Assembly (NCBI GenBank): GCA_016234805.1
Contig: JACRNU010000110.1
Coordinates: forward strand, 1-36,468
Length of the DNA stretch: 36,468 nucleotides
Direction: 5' to 3'
Source: Elusimicrobiota bacterium
GTDB lineage: Bacteria > Elusimicrobiota > Elusimicrobia > UBA1565 > UBA9628
Shown piece by piece: positions 7,429-15,754 of the stretch. The notes under the pieces were generated by a model. The model did not search any database. It was not told the origin of the DNA and saw only the letters and a list, made by a program, of their open reading frames with translations. A program made the translations under genes and the position numbers. The stretch's first letter is position 1; each line of letters opens with the position of its first letter.

Positions 7429-8604
7429 ATGAGCGACAAGAAGAAGGTCAAGCGGTTCGACTTCCTCGAAGGCAAGAAGAAATCCGACCTGTCCGACCAG
7501 ACAGAGCTCCCCCAGGTGGGCCGTTTCGAGCACCTCGAGATCGGGCAGATCCGCAAGCCGCCGCAGCCCAAGCCCAAGCCCGACGCCCCGATGGGCCGCG
7601 TCATGTGCGGCCGGTGCGGCCAGACCAACGAGGCGGAAAGGGAGACCTGCTGGGCCTGCTACAAGCCTCTCGCTCCCCGGGCCGAGGAGCCCAAGCCCGC
7701 GGCCCAGGAGCCTGCCGCCCGGGGTCCCCAGCAGGAGATCACGCTCGTCATCGACGGGCTCACCTACTCGTCCAATGACCCGAGCCTTCCGGAGGACATC
7801 CGCGTCCTCATGGACCGCATCAGGTCGGAGGGCTTCAGCCAGAGACTGCTCGACGAGTGGCGCGGGAGCCGGTCGAGCCGCCCGGTTTCCGGGTCCTCTT
7901 CCGCGCGGGAGGAACGCAGGGTGGAGGCGTTCCAAGGGACCAGGGTCTCCGTCATCAAGGTCGACGGCACGGTCTACCTCTCGGACGCTCCGGACCTGCC
8001 GCCCAGGATCCGCGACCTTTTCTCCTACATCGACCGCAACGGCGTGACCCCGGAGCTCATGGAGAACCTCCGGGCCATGGGCCGGGACGCCCGGGTGCGG
8101 CCCGCCACCACGGCGACCCCCTCGGACGGCGATCTCGCCTTCTGGCGCGAGGTCGAGGACCAGCGGCGGCAGACCCAAGGACAGGCCAGGGAGGCCGGCG
8201 CAGCCATCGACTCCGTGGCTCACTCTTTCTACTACCTGGCGCCGTTCTGGTTCCTGGTGGAGACCTTATGGTGGCCCTTCTTCCGCGCAGGGCTGGTGAC
8301 AGGAGGAGGGGGTATCTGGAACCTGCTGTTCTACGCCGCGGAGTCAGCCATCGGAGTCGGCTTCTGGCAGGGACTCGCATGGGCGCGGCACGTCGCGCTC
8401 CTGGAGAACGTCCTCTACCTGGCGGTCGCATTCGACAACGTCTTCTTCGGCACCATCGATGCCGCGGTCAAGCTCGACACGGGCGGCTCAGGCAGGATGC
8501 TCGCGGCCCAGAATTTCACGAAATCCCTCCCGGGGTTCCTGTTCTCCTGCTTCTTCATCATCTTCTCCCTCCGCCGGGCCGCTGCCGCGAGGCGTGGCCG
8601 CTGA
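7429..8604 (+). CDS. Membrane protein with a RanBP2-type zinc finger and a duplicated motif
   Basis: 391 residues from ATG at 7429. The frame is open further upstream, but this start lies just after a perfect -10. Residues 60-77 form C-x2-C-x3-N-x6-C-x2-C (CGRCGQTNEAERETCWAC), the spacing of the RanBP2-type zinc finger, with Met in place of the usual leading Trp. Two related segments follow at about 104-145 and 173-215: each has V-I-x-x-D-G-x-x-Y-x-S, then L-P-x-x-I-R-x-L and a helix. The C-terminal 140 residues hold about four hydrophobic segments, so the zinc finger and repeats probably face the cytoplasm. The function is unknown. Confidence 0.75.
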   Translation: MSDKKKVKRFDFLEGKKKSDLSDQTELPQVGRFEHLEIGQIRKPPQPKPKPDAPMGRVMCGRCGQTNEAERETCWACYKPLAPRAEEPKPAAQEPAARGPQQEITLVIDGLTYSSNDPSLPEDIRVLMDRIRSEGFSQRLLDEWRGSRSSRPVSGSSSAREERRVEAFQGTRVSVIKVDGTVYLSDAPDLPPRIRDLFSYIDRNGVTPELMENLRAMGRDARVRPATTATPSDGDLAFWREVEDQRRQTQGQAREAGAAIDSVAHSFYYLAPFWFLVETLWWPFFRAGLVTGGGGIWNLLFYAAESAIGVGFWQGLAWARHVALLENVLYLAVAFDNVFFGTIDAAVKLDTGGSGRMLAAQNFTKSLPGFLFSCFFIIFSLRRAAAARRGR

Positions 8605-8694
8605 TCTCACTCTAGGCCCACTTTCCCAACCGGAGATGGGTCGAATGCCGTCCAGGGAGGGACCTTTGAGCCCACAGGAAAAAGAGTCGGCTGG

Positions 8695-8703
8695 TGCTAT
8701 GAT
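8695..8703 (+). promoter_or_regulatory. Extended -10 promoter, predicted leaderless start
   Basis: TG-C-TATGAT ends 6 bases before the GTG at 8710. Transcription 6-7 bases after the -10 would begin at the start codon itself. There is no Shine-Dalgarno sequence. Confidence 0.6.
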
Positions 8704-8709
8704 ACCTGC

Positions 8710-10935
8710 GTGCAGCTGCTCACCCTGCTCGTTCCTCAGGCCATCGCGCTCGCGCCCGCGCTCCTCTGGGCGCAGACGATCTCGCCCGTGGGCCGCGTCT
8801 CCGCCCCGGTCCTTCCATCAGGAGCTCCCTACGGCCTGACCAGCCCGCGGCTAAGCCCGCGGATCACCGGGATCATCCCGGCCGCTCCGTTCGCCGGAGG
8901 GTCCGCGTTACCATCCCTGCCTTCCCTGTCCCTGGCGCCTTCGGCGATCGAAAGCGCCTCTCCCGAGACCGGGCTGCCGGCCGCATCCCTGGATGTCCCT
9001 GCCGTGCCGGCACAAGGGCAAGGGCGGGCCGGGGCGGCGGAATCGGTCGACCGCATGACCCGGGAAGTCGCCGCGACCCTCGAAGCCGCAGGGCCCGCGG
9101 AGGAGCGGTCTTCGGAGGAAGACCGCGGCGCCGCGGACTCGGTCTTCCGGACCCTGACCGACGAGACCTCGGGGCCGGACGGCTATCGGGCCTCGGACCC
9201 CGCCAACCTGACCCAGCGCAAGATGGTCGCCACTCTCTACAAGGTCGCCTCGATCTTCTCCGAGCACTACGCGCCCGTGGACTGGAAGAAGGGGCGGTTC
9301 CGCCTCGACCTCAAGGCCGAGTTCGACAAGGCCGTGACCGTCATCCTCTCCGAGCCGAACATCGGGACGCGGCGGTTCCAGTCCCTGCTCGTGGACTTCA
9401 CCGCGGCCACGAGGGACTACCACGTGACGATCACCTTCCACTCCACGGAGAAGGCGCGCCTGCCCCTGCTCATCATGGGCGCGGAGGGCAAGTACTTCAT
9501 CGCCTACATCGACCGCGAGAAGCTGCCCAAGGAGACCTTCCCGTTCGTCGAAGGCGACGAGGTCCTTGAGTTCGACGGCAAGCCCACGGCGAAAGTCGTC
9601 TTGGCCCTGGCGCGCGTTAGGACCGGCAACACGGCCGAGTCGGACATGAGGCTCGCCGAGATCACCCTGACCCACCGCAGCCGCAGGATGGGGGAAGAGG
9701 TCCCCCAGGGCCCGGTCGCCATGAAGGTCCAGGACCGCCATGGCAAGGCCTTCGACGTCAAGATGGAGTGGGACTACACCCCGGAGAAGATCCCTCTCGA
9801 CGTGCCGGTGCGTGACGCGGGCTTGGACACGCCCGACGGCGCTGTCGGGGAAGCCGCGCCCGCCATGCCCGAGTCCTGGGACGGGACAGGCGCCCCCTCC
9901 GGCGCCGCCCCCAAGCTTAAAGACCTCATGAGCCGGCTCTACACCCGGGTCGCCCATCCCCTCTCGGGAGTGTTCGCCGAGATGCGGGCCGCCGCGCCCA
10001 AGAACCCCTTCCTGTTCGGCGCCGAGAAGGGGTTCCTGCCTCCGCTGGGCCCCGTGGTCTGGAAAGCCAAGGGAGACAACCCCTTCGACGCGTACATCTA
10101 CACGGACCGGCAGGGCCGCAAGTTCGCGCATGTCCGCATCTCTCACTACGACGGCGGGGAGGATGAGGCCCACGCCTTCGGCCTGCTCATGGGACGCTTC
10201 CAGAAGGACCCTGAGGTCCAGGGGCTCGTCATCGACCAGACCAACAACCCGGGCGGCAACCTCTTCTACGTCTACGCCCTGGCCTCCCGGCTGACCGACA
10301 AGCCTCTCGTCGCGCCGAAGCACCGGCTCATCGTGGATGAGAGCGACGCGGCCTGGGCCCTCGACACCATCGAGAAGCTCTCGGACCCGGAGAAGCTCGA
10401 AGCCGAACTCGAGGACATGGCCGAGTCGGACGAGTGGGCCGGCTATCCGGTCACGGACGCGTTCATCGAGCTCATCGTGAAGTTCGCGCGCTTCATCCTC
10501 AGCGAGCTCGGCGCGGGCCGCCGCCTGACCGGGCCCACCCACATGTGGGGCGTCGACGACATCATGCCGGCGCCGGCCAAGGAGCGCTTCACCAAGCCGG
10601 TCCTCCTGCTCGTCAACGAGAACGACTACTCGGGCGGGGACTTCTTCCCGGCCATCATGCAGGACAACGGCCGGGCCGCCATCATGGGCGTGGGCACCGC
10701 GGGGGCGGGAGGGGCGGTCAAGTCCTTCGAGCTCGCCAACCAGTTCGGCATCGCGGACCTGGCCGCGACCTGGACCCTGGCCCTGCGCAAGAACGGCAAG
10801 CCCATCGAGAACCTCCGGGTCATGCCGGACATCCCCTATACCCTGACCGAGAAAGACTTCAAGGCGGGCTTCGCGCCCTACCGCCGGGCCATCAACGCGG
10901 CCATGGACAAGCTCGTCCGCAAGGGAGGGCCTTGA
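8710..10935 (+). CDS. Exported S41 (C-terminal processing/tricorn-type) peptidase-like protein
   Basis: 741 residues from GTG at 8710. A signal peptide (LLTLLVPQAIALAPALLWA) is followed by a Pro/Ala/Ser-rich extension to about residue 150. A PDZ-like segment lies near 275-300 (VEGDEVLEFDGKPTAKVVLA). The C-terminal half carries S41 landmarks: LVIDQTNNPGGNLFYVYALA, and VLLLVNENDYSGGDFFPAI with the predicted nucleophile Ser641, then DNGRAAIMGVGTAG. The Lys of the Ser-Lys dyad of CtpA-type enzymes is not at its usual place (G-E-K-T becomes G-V-G-T). The S-x-GD-x-FP pattern is closer to tricorn-type members, which use a different catalytic set. It may be a periplasmic protease or an inactive binder. 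The N-terminal module resembles that of the MFS protein at 25956-27812. Confidence 0.8.
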   Translation: MQLLTLLVPQAIALAPALLWAQTISPVGRVSAPVLPSGAPYGLTSPRLSPRITGIIPAAPFAGGSALPSLPSLSLAPSAIESASPETGLPAASLDVPAVPAQGQGRAGAAESVDRMTREVAATLEAAGPAEERSSEEDRGAADSVFRTLTDETSGPDGYRASDPANLTQRKMVATLYKVASIFSEHYAPVDWKKGRFRLDLKAEFDKAVTVILSEPNIGTRRFQSLLVDFTAATRDYHVTITFHSTEKARLPLLIMGAEGKYFIAYIDREKLPKETFPFVEGDEVLEFDGKPTAKVVLALARVRTGNTAESDMRLAEITLTHRSRRMGEEVPQGPVAMKVQDRHGKAFDVKMEWDYTPEKIPLDVPVRDAGLDTPDGAVGEAAPAMPESWDGTGAPSGAAPKLKDLMSRLYTRVAHPLSGVFAEMRAAAPKNPFLFGAEKGFLPPLGPVVWKAKGDNPFDAYIYTDRQGRKFAHVRISHYDGGEDEAHAFGLLMGRFQKDPEVQGLVIDQTNNPGGNLFYVYALASRLTDKPLVAPKHRLIVDESDAAWALDTIEKLSDPEKLEAELEDMAESDEWAGYPVTDAFIELIVKFARFILSELGAGRRLTGPTHMWGVDDIMPAPAKERFTKPVLLLVNENDYSGGDFFPAIMQDNGRAAIMGVGTAGAGGAVKSFELANQFGIADLAATWTLALRKNGKPIENLRVMPDIPYTLTEKDFKAGFAPYRRAINAAMDKLVRKGGP

Positions 10936-10936
10936 A

Positions 10937-10942
10937 TATGGT
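10937..10942 (+). promoter_or_regulatory. -10-like element, predicted leaderless start
   Basis: TATGGT ends 6 bases before the ATG at 10949. It overlaps the end of the previous gene region (its stop is at 10933-10935), so the signalling operon could have its own leaderless promoter. Confidence 0.4.
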
Positions 10943-10948
10943 ATTTTT

Positions 10949-11374
10949 ATGAGCATGGACCCGGCCTCCGAGAACCTCCGCCTGAAGGAGACGATTTCCG
11001 CTTTGCGCGAGCAGCTTGAACTCTCCCGCTCCGACCGGCATGCCGCGGTCCGGGCAGCGGAAGCGGCCGGCTCGGCGCTGAGCAACCAGCTCAAGGAGAG
11101 CATCACCGCCTTGAGGGCGGAGCTGGAACGCAGCCGCCAGGACCAGGCCGCGAGCGTCCAGGAGGCCCGTACCCACAAGGAAGCCGAGGTCCGGCATCTC
11201 AAGGCCACGGTCTCGGAGCTGCGCGCCGAGCTCGAGCGCCAGGGCTTCGCCTTCGAGGACCGGCTCGACAAGGAGCGCTCCGACCGCCGCGACGAGAGGA
11301 AGCATCTGCAAGCCGCCACCTGCGAGCTGCGCCAGGCCCTGGAGGACAAGACCCCGGCCGGTCGCGGCCGCTGA
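10949..11374 (+). CDS. Coiled-coil protein upstream of the cyclase
   Basis: 141 residues. A second ATG two codons downstream (10955) is possible. Almost the whole chain is predicted helix with heptad-like leucines (LRLKETISALREQLELSR, later LRAELERSRQ and LRAELERQGF), interrupted by Ala-rich parts. There is no signal peptide or membrane segment, so it is likely a cytoplasmic oligomer. It ends 11 bases before the cyclase gene and is probably cotranscribed with it. A scaffold or regulator of the cyclase is possible but not shown. Confidence 0.7.
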   Translation: MSMDPASENLRLKETISALREQLELSRSDRHAAVRAAEAAGSALSNQLKESITALRAELERSRQDQAASVQEARTHKEAEVRHLKATVSELRAELERQGFAFEDRLDKERSDRRDERKHLQAATCELRQALEDKTPAGRGR

Positions 11375-11385
11375 CAGCAAGGACC

Positions 11386-13668
11386 ATGACACACCGTTCA
11401 CGAGCCGTCCAAGTCGTGCCGTCCCCGCACCACGAGCGCAAGCTCCAGCGGGCCGAGATGCTGCTCGCCATCCCCCGCAAGCTGGCCGCCATCGACTCCC
11501 TCGACGAGATCCTGGAAGCCCTGGTCAAGATGACGACCTGGGAGCTCGGGGCGGAGCGCGGCTCGCTCTTCCTCAACGACGGCCAGACGGGCGAGCTCTT
11601 CTCGCTGGTGGCGCAGGGGACCTCCCGCCGCCGCATCCGCATCTCCAACACCACGGGCATCGCGGGCGACGTGTTCCAGACCGGCCGAGGCACCATCGTC
11701 CACGACGTCTACAAGGACCCCCGGTTCAACCGCGATATCGACCAGCAGACGGGCTTCAAGACCACGAGCATGGTCTGCGCCCCCATCGTCTCCGTCAAGG
11801 GCGACACCGCGGGAGTCGCCCAGGTCCTCAACAAGAAGAAGGGCCGGTTCACCCTCGAGGACCTCAAGCTCCTCGAAGCCATGACCACCCAGGCCTCCGT
11901 GGCCCTGCACGGCGCGCAGTACGTCGAGAAGATGCGCGTCTCCAGGGCCCAGGAGATGGAGTTCCTCGACGTGGTCGCGGACGTCACCTCCGAGATCGAC
12001 CTAGGCACCCTCCTGCGCAAGGTCATGAGCGAGGCCACCCGGATGCTCGCGGCCGAGCGCTCGACCCTCTTCCTCAACGACGAGAAGACCGGCGAGCTCT
12101 GGTCCCTGGTGGGAGAGGGCATCGGCGCCACCCAGATCCGCTTCCCCAACCACATCGGCATCGCGGGCACGGTCTTCACCACGGGCAAATCGGTCAACAT
12201 CCCCCACGCCTACGCCGACATGCGCTTCAACCCCTCCTTCGACAAGAAGACGGGGTTCTTCACCCGCTCCATCCTCTGCACGCCCGTCGTGAACAAGCAG
12301 GGCAAGGTCATCGGCGTCACGCAGGTGCTCAACAAGCACGGCGGCCCGTTCACGAACGAGGACGAATCGCGCCTGAGGGCCTTCACCGCCCAGATCTCGA
12401 TCTCGCTCGAGAACGCCAAGCTCTTCGCAGACGTGCAGAACATGAAGAACTACAATGAGAGCATGCTCCAGAGCATGAGCAACGGCGTGGTCACCCTCGA
12501 CGAGGAGGGGAGGATCGTCACCTGCAACGCCGCGGGCCTGCGGATCATCAAGACCGAGCCCGGCCATGTCATCGGCAAGCCCGTGGGGGGGTTCTTCGAC
12601 GGGGGCAACGCCTGGGTGACCGAGAAGGTGCGCCGGGTCGAGGACACCCAGCAAGCCGACGTCACCATGGACGCGGAACTCACCTTCGGGGGGGAGGCCG
12701 TGTCGGCCAACGTCACGGTCCTGCCCCTGGTCAGCGGCGCGGGCAAGAAGCTCGGCACCATGATCATGCTCGACGACATCTCGGGCGAGAAGCGGATGAA
12801 GTCCACGATGTCGCGCTACATGGACCCGGCCCTCGCGGACCAGCTTCTGGCCGGCGGGGAGGACATCCTAGGGGGCAAGAGCACGACCGCCACGGTCCTC
12901 TTCTCCGACATCCGGAGCTTCACCACCATCTCCGAGGAGCTCGGCCCCCAGCTCACGGTGGGCCTGCTCAACAAGTACTTCACCCTCATGGTCGAATGCA
13001 TCCAGTCCGAGGGCGGCATGCTCGACAAGTTCATCGGGGACGCCATCATGGCCGGCTTCGGCATCCCCATCGCCCACGGAGACGACGAGGACCGGGCCGT
13101 GCGGTGCGCGGTCTCGATGCACCACGCCCTGCGGACCTGGAACGCCTCGCGCGCGGGCCAGGGAAGGAAGCCCGTGGAGATCGGCATCGGCCTCAACACC
13201 GATACCGTGGTCTCGGGCAACATCGGCTCACCCAAGAGGATGGACTACACGATGATCGGCGACGGGGTCAACCTGGCCTCGCGCCTGGAGTCCGCGTGCA
13301 AGCAGTACGGAGCGCGCATCCTCATCAGCGAAGGGACCTTCCGCAAGCTCAAGGGCACCTACCGGATCAGGGACATCGACGACGTGGTGGTCAAGGGCAA
13401 GACCAAGCCGGTCAAGATCTACGAGGTCCTCGACCACCACACGGACGAGAGCTTCCCCAACATGATGGAAGTGACGGGCTGCTTCAAGGAAGGCCGCAAG
13501 GCCTACGCGGCCGGCAGGTGGGACAACGCCATCAAGGCGTTCAACCAGGCCCTGCGCCTGCACCCGCACGACCGCCTGTCGCATTTCTACGTCGAGAGGT
13601 GCGAGGCCCTGAAGAGCCGCCCTCCGGAGGGTCCATGGGACGGAGTCTGGGTCATGGCCGAGAAATGA
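11386..13668 (+). CDS. GAF-GAF-PAS class III adenylate cyclase with C-terminal TPR
   Basis: 760 residues. Two GAF domains (about 30-170 and 200-345, each with the SLFLND or TLFLND strand and a ..TGIAG/IGIAG.. motif) and a PAS domain (about 355-470) precede the catalytic domain (about 495-690). The catalytic landmarks are present: first metal Asp508 (FSDIRSF), Lys548 in DKFIGD as the adenine-selecting residue, second metal Asp552, and the transition-state pair Asn629 and Arg633 (NLASR). It is therefore predicted to make cAMP and to be active. A TPR-like tail (about 695-745) ends with WDGVWVMAEK. No membrane segment is present. It shares an operon with a coiled-coil protein and a PilZ protein, with a 4-base overlap to the latter. 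Confidence 0.9.
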   Translation: MTHRSRAVQVVPSPHHERKLQRAEMLLAIPRKLAAIDSLDEILEALVKMTTWELGAERGSLFLNDGQTGELFSLVAQGTSRRRIRISNTTGIAGDVFQTGRGTIVHDVYKDPRFNRDIDQQTGFKTTSMVCAPIVSVKGDTAGVAQVLNKKKGRFTLEDLKLLEAMTTQASVALHGAQYVEKMRVSRAQEMEFLDVVADVTSEIDLGTLLRKVMSEATRMLAAERSTLFLNDEKTGELWSLVGEGIGATQIRFPNHIGIAGTVFTTGKSVNIPHAYADMRFNPSFDKKTGFFTRSILCTPVVNKQGKVIGVTQVLNKHGGPFTNEDESRLRAFTAQISISLENAKLFADVQNMKNYNESMLQSMSNGVVTLDEEGRIVTCNAAGLRIIKTEPGHVIGKPVGGFFDGGNAWVTEKVRRVEDTQQADVTMDAELTFGGEAVSANVTVLPLVSGAGKKLGTMIMLDDISGEKRMKSTMSRYMDPALADQLLAGGEDILGGKSTTATVLFSDIRSFTTISEELGPQLTVGLLNKYFTLMVECIQSEGGMLDKFIGDAIMAGFGIPIAHGDDEDRAVRCAVSMHHALRTWNASRAGQGRKPVEIGIGLNTDTVVSGNIGSPKRMDYTMIGDGVNLASRLESACKQYGARILISEGTFRKLKGTYRIRDIDDVVVKGKTKPVKIYEVLDHHTDESFPNMMEVTGCFKEGRKAYAAGRWDNAIKAFNQALRLHPHDRLSHFYVERCEALKSRPPEGPWDGVWVMAEK

Positions 13669-14021
13669 AGCGAAAGACCGGAGCCGAGCGGCGCAAGTTC
13701 CCCCGCAAGCCAGTCAAGGTTTCGGCCCAGTTCCAGGTCGCGGCCGCCCTCCCTCCGCGGAGGGCCCCCCGCGTCCAGGGCCAGCTCGAGCAGGACGGGA
13801 CCTGGCACGACTGCCTCATCGTGAACATCTCCCCGGGGGGAGCGAAGGTCTCCACCGACAAGCGCTTCGGCCAGGCCAAGAACGTGCGCCTGAGGATCGG
13901 CAAGTTCGGCAGTTTCGGGGGCGAGATCGTCTGGCGCAGCGACTCCGAACTGGGACTGCGGTTCACCCATGACCCCCAAGAGATGAACGAGGTCATCGTG
14001 GGCCTGGCCCTCTATGGCTGA
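13665..14021 (+). CDS. PilZ-domain protein
   Basis: 118 residues from the ATG at 13665, which overlaps the cyclase stop by 4 bases. The frame is open far upstream, but that part is antisense-like shadow of the cyclase gene. The PilZ c-di-GMP binding signature is present: R-x3-R within RRKFPRK near residues 9-15, and N-I-S-P-G-G-A-K near 60. The domain then continues as a beta-barrel with IVWRSDSELGLRF. PilZ proteins bind c-di-GMP and act on motility, polysaccharide export or transcription. A PilZ gene directly coupled to a cAMP-type cyclase suggests cross-talk between two nucleotide signals. Confidence 0.85.
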   Translation: MKRKTGAERRKFPRKPVKVSAQFQVAAALPPRRAPRVQGQLEQDGTWHDCLIVNISPGGAKVSTDKRFGQAKNVRLRIGKFGSFGGEIVWRSDSELGLRFTHDPQEMNEVIVGLALYG

Positions 14022-14619
14022 GCCCTGGACGCGCCGGCTCGCCCTCATTCTCGGCCTGCCCGCGGCCGCCTTCGCCGTCCTGCTCCTCATCCAGTTCGGG
14101 CGCGGCTTCGTCTCGGGCCTGAGAAAAGCCCCGGACGCCCCCGCAGGAGCAACCACCTCGCAGCTTCCGGCCGCCTCCGGTTCCGCGCGCACCGTCCGAC
14201 TGCTCGCCGATCTGGAGCTGACGCTTCCTGCGGGCTATGATTTCATGCCAATGCCGGACAATCCGTCGACCTGGGTTTTCTTCCAGACCGGATCGCCCCC
14301 GACAGACCCCGATGCGCTCACGCTCCAGACCACGGACTTGCCCGCCGCCGAGCCGGCCACGGAGGCGGTCCTGCAAGACTATCAGCAGACGCTGGAGGCG
14401 GGCTTCAAGCAGGACGGCCGCGAGCCCGACGCTGTTCGGATATCCGGTCGTTTCCTCAACGGCTTCGCGGTCAACCTGCACAACCCCGCGCAGTCTCAGA
14501 TCTACCTGATCTCCAGCCGACGCATCTACAAGTTCAGCAGCGGCAACGACTTCTCGCGGCAGATGCAAGCCGTCTCCGCATCCCTCCACGAAACCCAGGC
14601 CGGCCAGGCGACGAAGTAA
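14014..14619 (+). CDS. Single-pass membrane protein of unknown function
   Basis: 201 residues. One N-terminal transmembrane helix (LALILGLPAAAFAVLLLIQF, about 9-28) and a periplasmic domain. The outer part reads LELTLPAGYDFMPMPDNPSTW and later SQIYLISSRRIYKF, a layout like small PsbP/DUF1795-type domains, but I am not sure of this. It overlaps the PilZ gene by 8 bases and is the last gene of the cyclase operon, so it may be the output or input at the membrane. Confidence 0.65.
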   Translation: MAEPWTRRLALILGLPAAAFAVLLLIQFGRGFVSGLRKAPDAPAGATTSQLPAASGSARTVRLLADLELTLPAGYDFMPMPDNPSTWVFFQTGSPPTDPDALTLQTTDLPAAEPATEAVLQDYQQTLEAGFKQDGREPDAVRISGRFLNGFAVNLHNPAQSQIYLISSRRIYKFSSGNDFSRQMQAVSASLHETQAGQATK

Positions 14620-14721
14620 CGGCCGGCGGCCGCGCGAGGGCCATGAGTCCCGCGGACCGGGGGGCCCTCTGCCCCACCCGGAAACGGCCCAAGAGCCCAT
14701 GCGTTCCAAGCCGTTGCGCCG

Positions 14722-14727
14722 CATACT
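14722..14727 (+). promoter_or_regulatory. -10-like element, predicted leaderless start
   Basis: CATACT matches TATAAT at four of six bases and ends 6 bases before the GTG at 14734. No ribosome site is present. The 114-base gap before this gene holds a GC-rich inverted pair (GAGGGC / GCCCTC) but no T-run, so no terminator can be claimed. Confidence 0.35.
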
Positions 14728-14733
14728 TGTCCT

Positions 14734-15705
14734 GTGCCGACAGCTTGGCTGCTGGCTTCGTTGGCTTTTTGGGGAACGCTTTGGGCCCTCCCTGGAGCCC
14801 GGGAGCCCCGTCCGCTCTCTTTCGCCATCGTCACCGACCTGCACATCGGCGACGGCGTCGAGGACTTCGGCTCGGTCGGGTACGACGACCGCCCGGGCTC
14901 CAGCCTGCCGGCCCATCCGGCCATCCTCAACGGCCGGGCCGCGGTGGAGAAGATCAACGCCCTTGCGGCTTCGCGGGGCGTCGCTTTCGTCATCGTGCTG
15001 GGAGACCTCACGGACAGCGCGGAACGCTCCGAGTTCGCGGCGGCCAAGCTCATCCTGGACAAGCTCACGATCCCCTATGTCCCGATGCTGGGCAACCACG
15101 ACATCTGGCCCGCCACCAAGGCCGGCATCTCGCCCGTGCCCGATGGTCCGCGCTACTTCGAGGAGGTCTTTGGACCGCGGCTCCATGGGCTCACGGCCGC
15201 CTTCCCGGACCTCGCCCGCGCCGGGTCGGAGCGGGGCCTGCAGAACTGGGCGTTCTCCCTTCGCGGAGTCGGATTCGTCCTCGCGGACTGGAATTCGCGC
15301 GGCAGGGTCCACGGAGGTCCCGACCCGGCCGCGGATCTGCACGACGGCGAAGGAGGCACCTTCCGCTGGTTGGAGGACCTGGTCCGGGACGGCTGGATGA
15401 CGTCGAAAACGCGCGTGTTCCTGACCCAGCATCATCCGCTCAGGATGAAGGTCCCCGGCACCTCGCCCCCCTTCGCCTTCTCCTCACGGGAGAGGGCCAG
15501 GATCAAGGCGATCCTCAGGAGTCCGGCCGCGGGGTCGCGATTCGCCGCCGTGCTCTCCGGACACGAGCACAGGGATTTCATCGGTCCGGCGTTCCCGGAT
15601 TGGCCCGGACTCGCCCAGATCGAAGCGTCCGCGGCCAAAGACGGCCCCGCGGTCACGGTCATCACCATGGAGTCGCCCACCGACTACTCCCTTTCACGCC
15701 ACTGA
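14734..15705 (+). CDS. Secreted calcineurin-like metallophosphoesterase
   Basis: 323 residues from GTG at 14734. A signal peptide (WLLASLAFWGTLWALPGA) is followed by the phosphoesterase domain: IVTDLHIGDG (D-x-H), VLGDLTDS (G-D), MLGNHDIWP (intact GNHD), TQHHPLRMK and SGHEHRDF. All metal and catalytic positions look intact, unlike the two membrane phosphoesterases in this window. The type resembles purple-acid-phosphatase/Icc-like exported enzymes, which act on phosphomonoesters or diesters. The substrate is not known. It stands alone, with its own predicted promoter. Confidence 0.85.
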   Translation: MPTAWLLASLAFWGTLWALPGAREPRPLSFAIVTDLHIGDGVEDFGSVGYDDRPGSSLPAHPAILNGRAAVEKINALAASRGVAFVIVLGDLTDSAERSEFAAAKLILDKLTIPYVPMLGNHDIWPATKAGISPVPDGPRYFEEVFGPRLHGLTAAFPDLARAGSERGLQNWAFSLRGVGFVLADWNSRGRVHGGPDPAADLHDGEGGTFRWLEDLVRDGWMTSKTRVFLTQHHPLRMKVPGTSPPFAFSSRERARIKAILRSPAAGSRFAAVLSGHEHRDFIGPAFPDWPGLAQIEASAAKDGPAVTVITMESPTDYSLSRH

Positions 15706-15738
15706 TCCCAAGATGCCCAGGGTCTAGCCGCCTCCCTA

Positions 15739-15747
15739 TGGTAGAAT
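15739..15747 (+). promoter_or_regulatory. Extended -10 promoter, predicted leaderless start
   Basis: TG-G-TAGAAT ends 7 bases before the GTG at 15755, with no Shine-Dalgarno sequence. Same geometry as the elements at 8695-8703 and 31723-31731. Confidence 0.55.
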
Positions 15748-15754
15748 CACGGCT

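Noticed and set aside
8908..11394. An 828-residue open frame on the minus strand opposite the S41-like gene
   Set aside because: It has repetitive Arg/Gly/Val/Glu-rich composition and no recognisable domain, and it lies fully opposite a gene with clear signal peptide and S41 motifs. In GC-rich DNA long antisense frames are expected.
12996..13664. Upstream extension of the PilZ protein
   Set aside because: It is the cyclase region in another frame (Arg/His/Gly-rich). The ATG at 13665 overlaps the cyclase stop.
14620..14733. A rho-independent terminator in the gap after the cyclase operon
   Set aside because: There is a GC-rich inverted pair but no T-run, and the loop would be long. Not enough to call.
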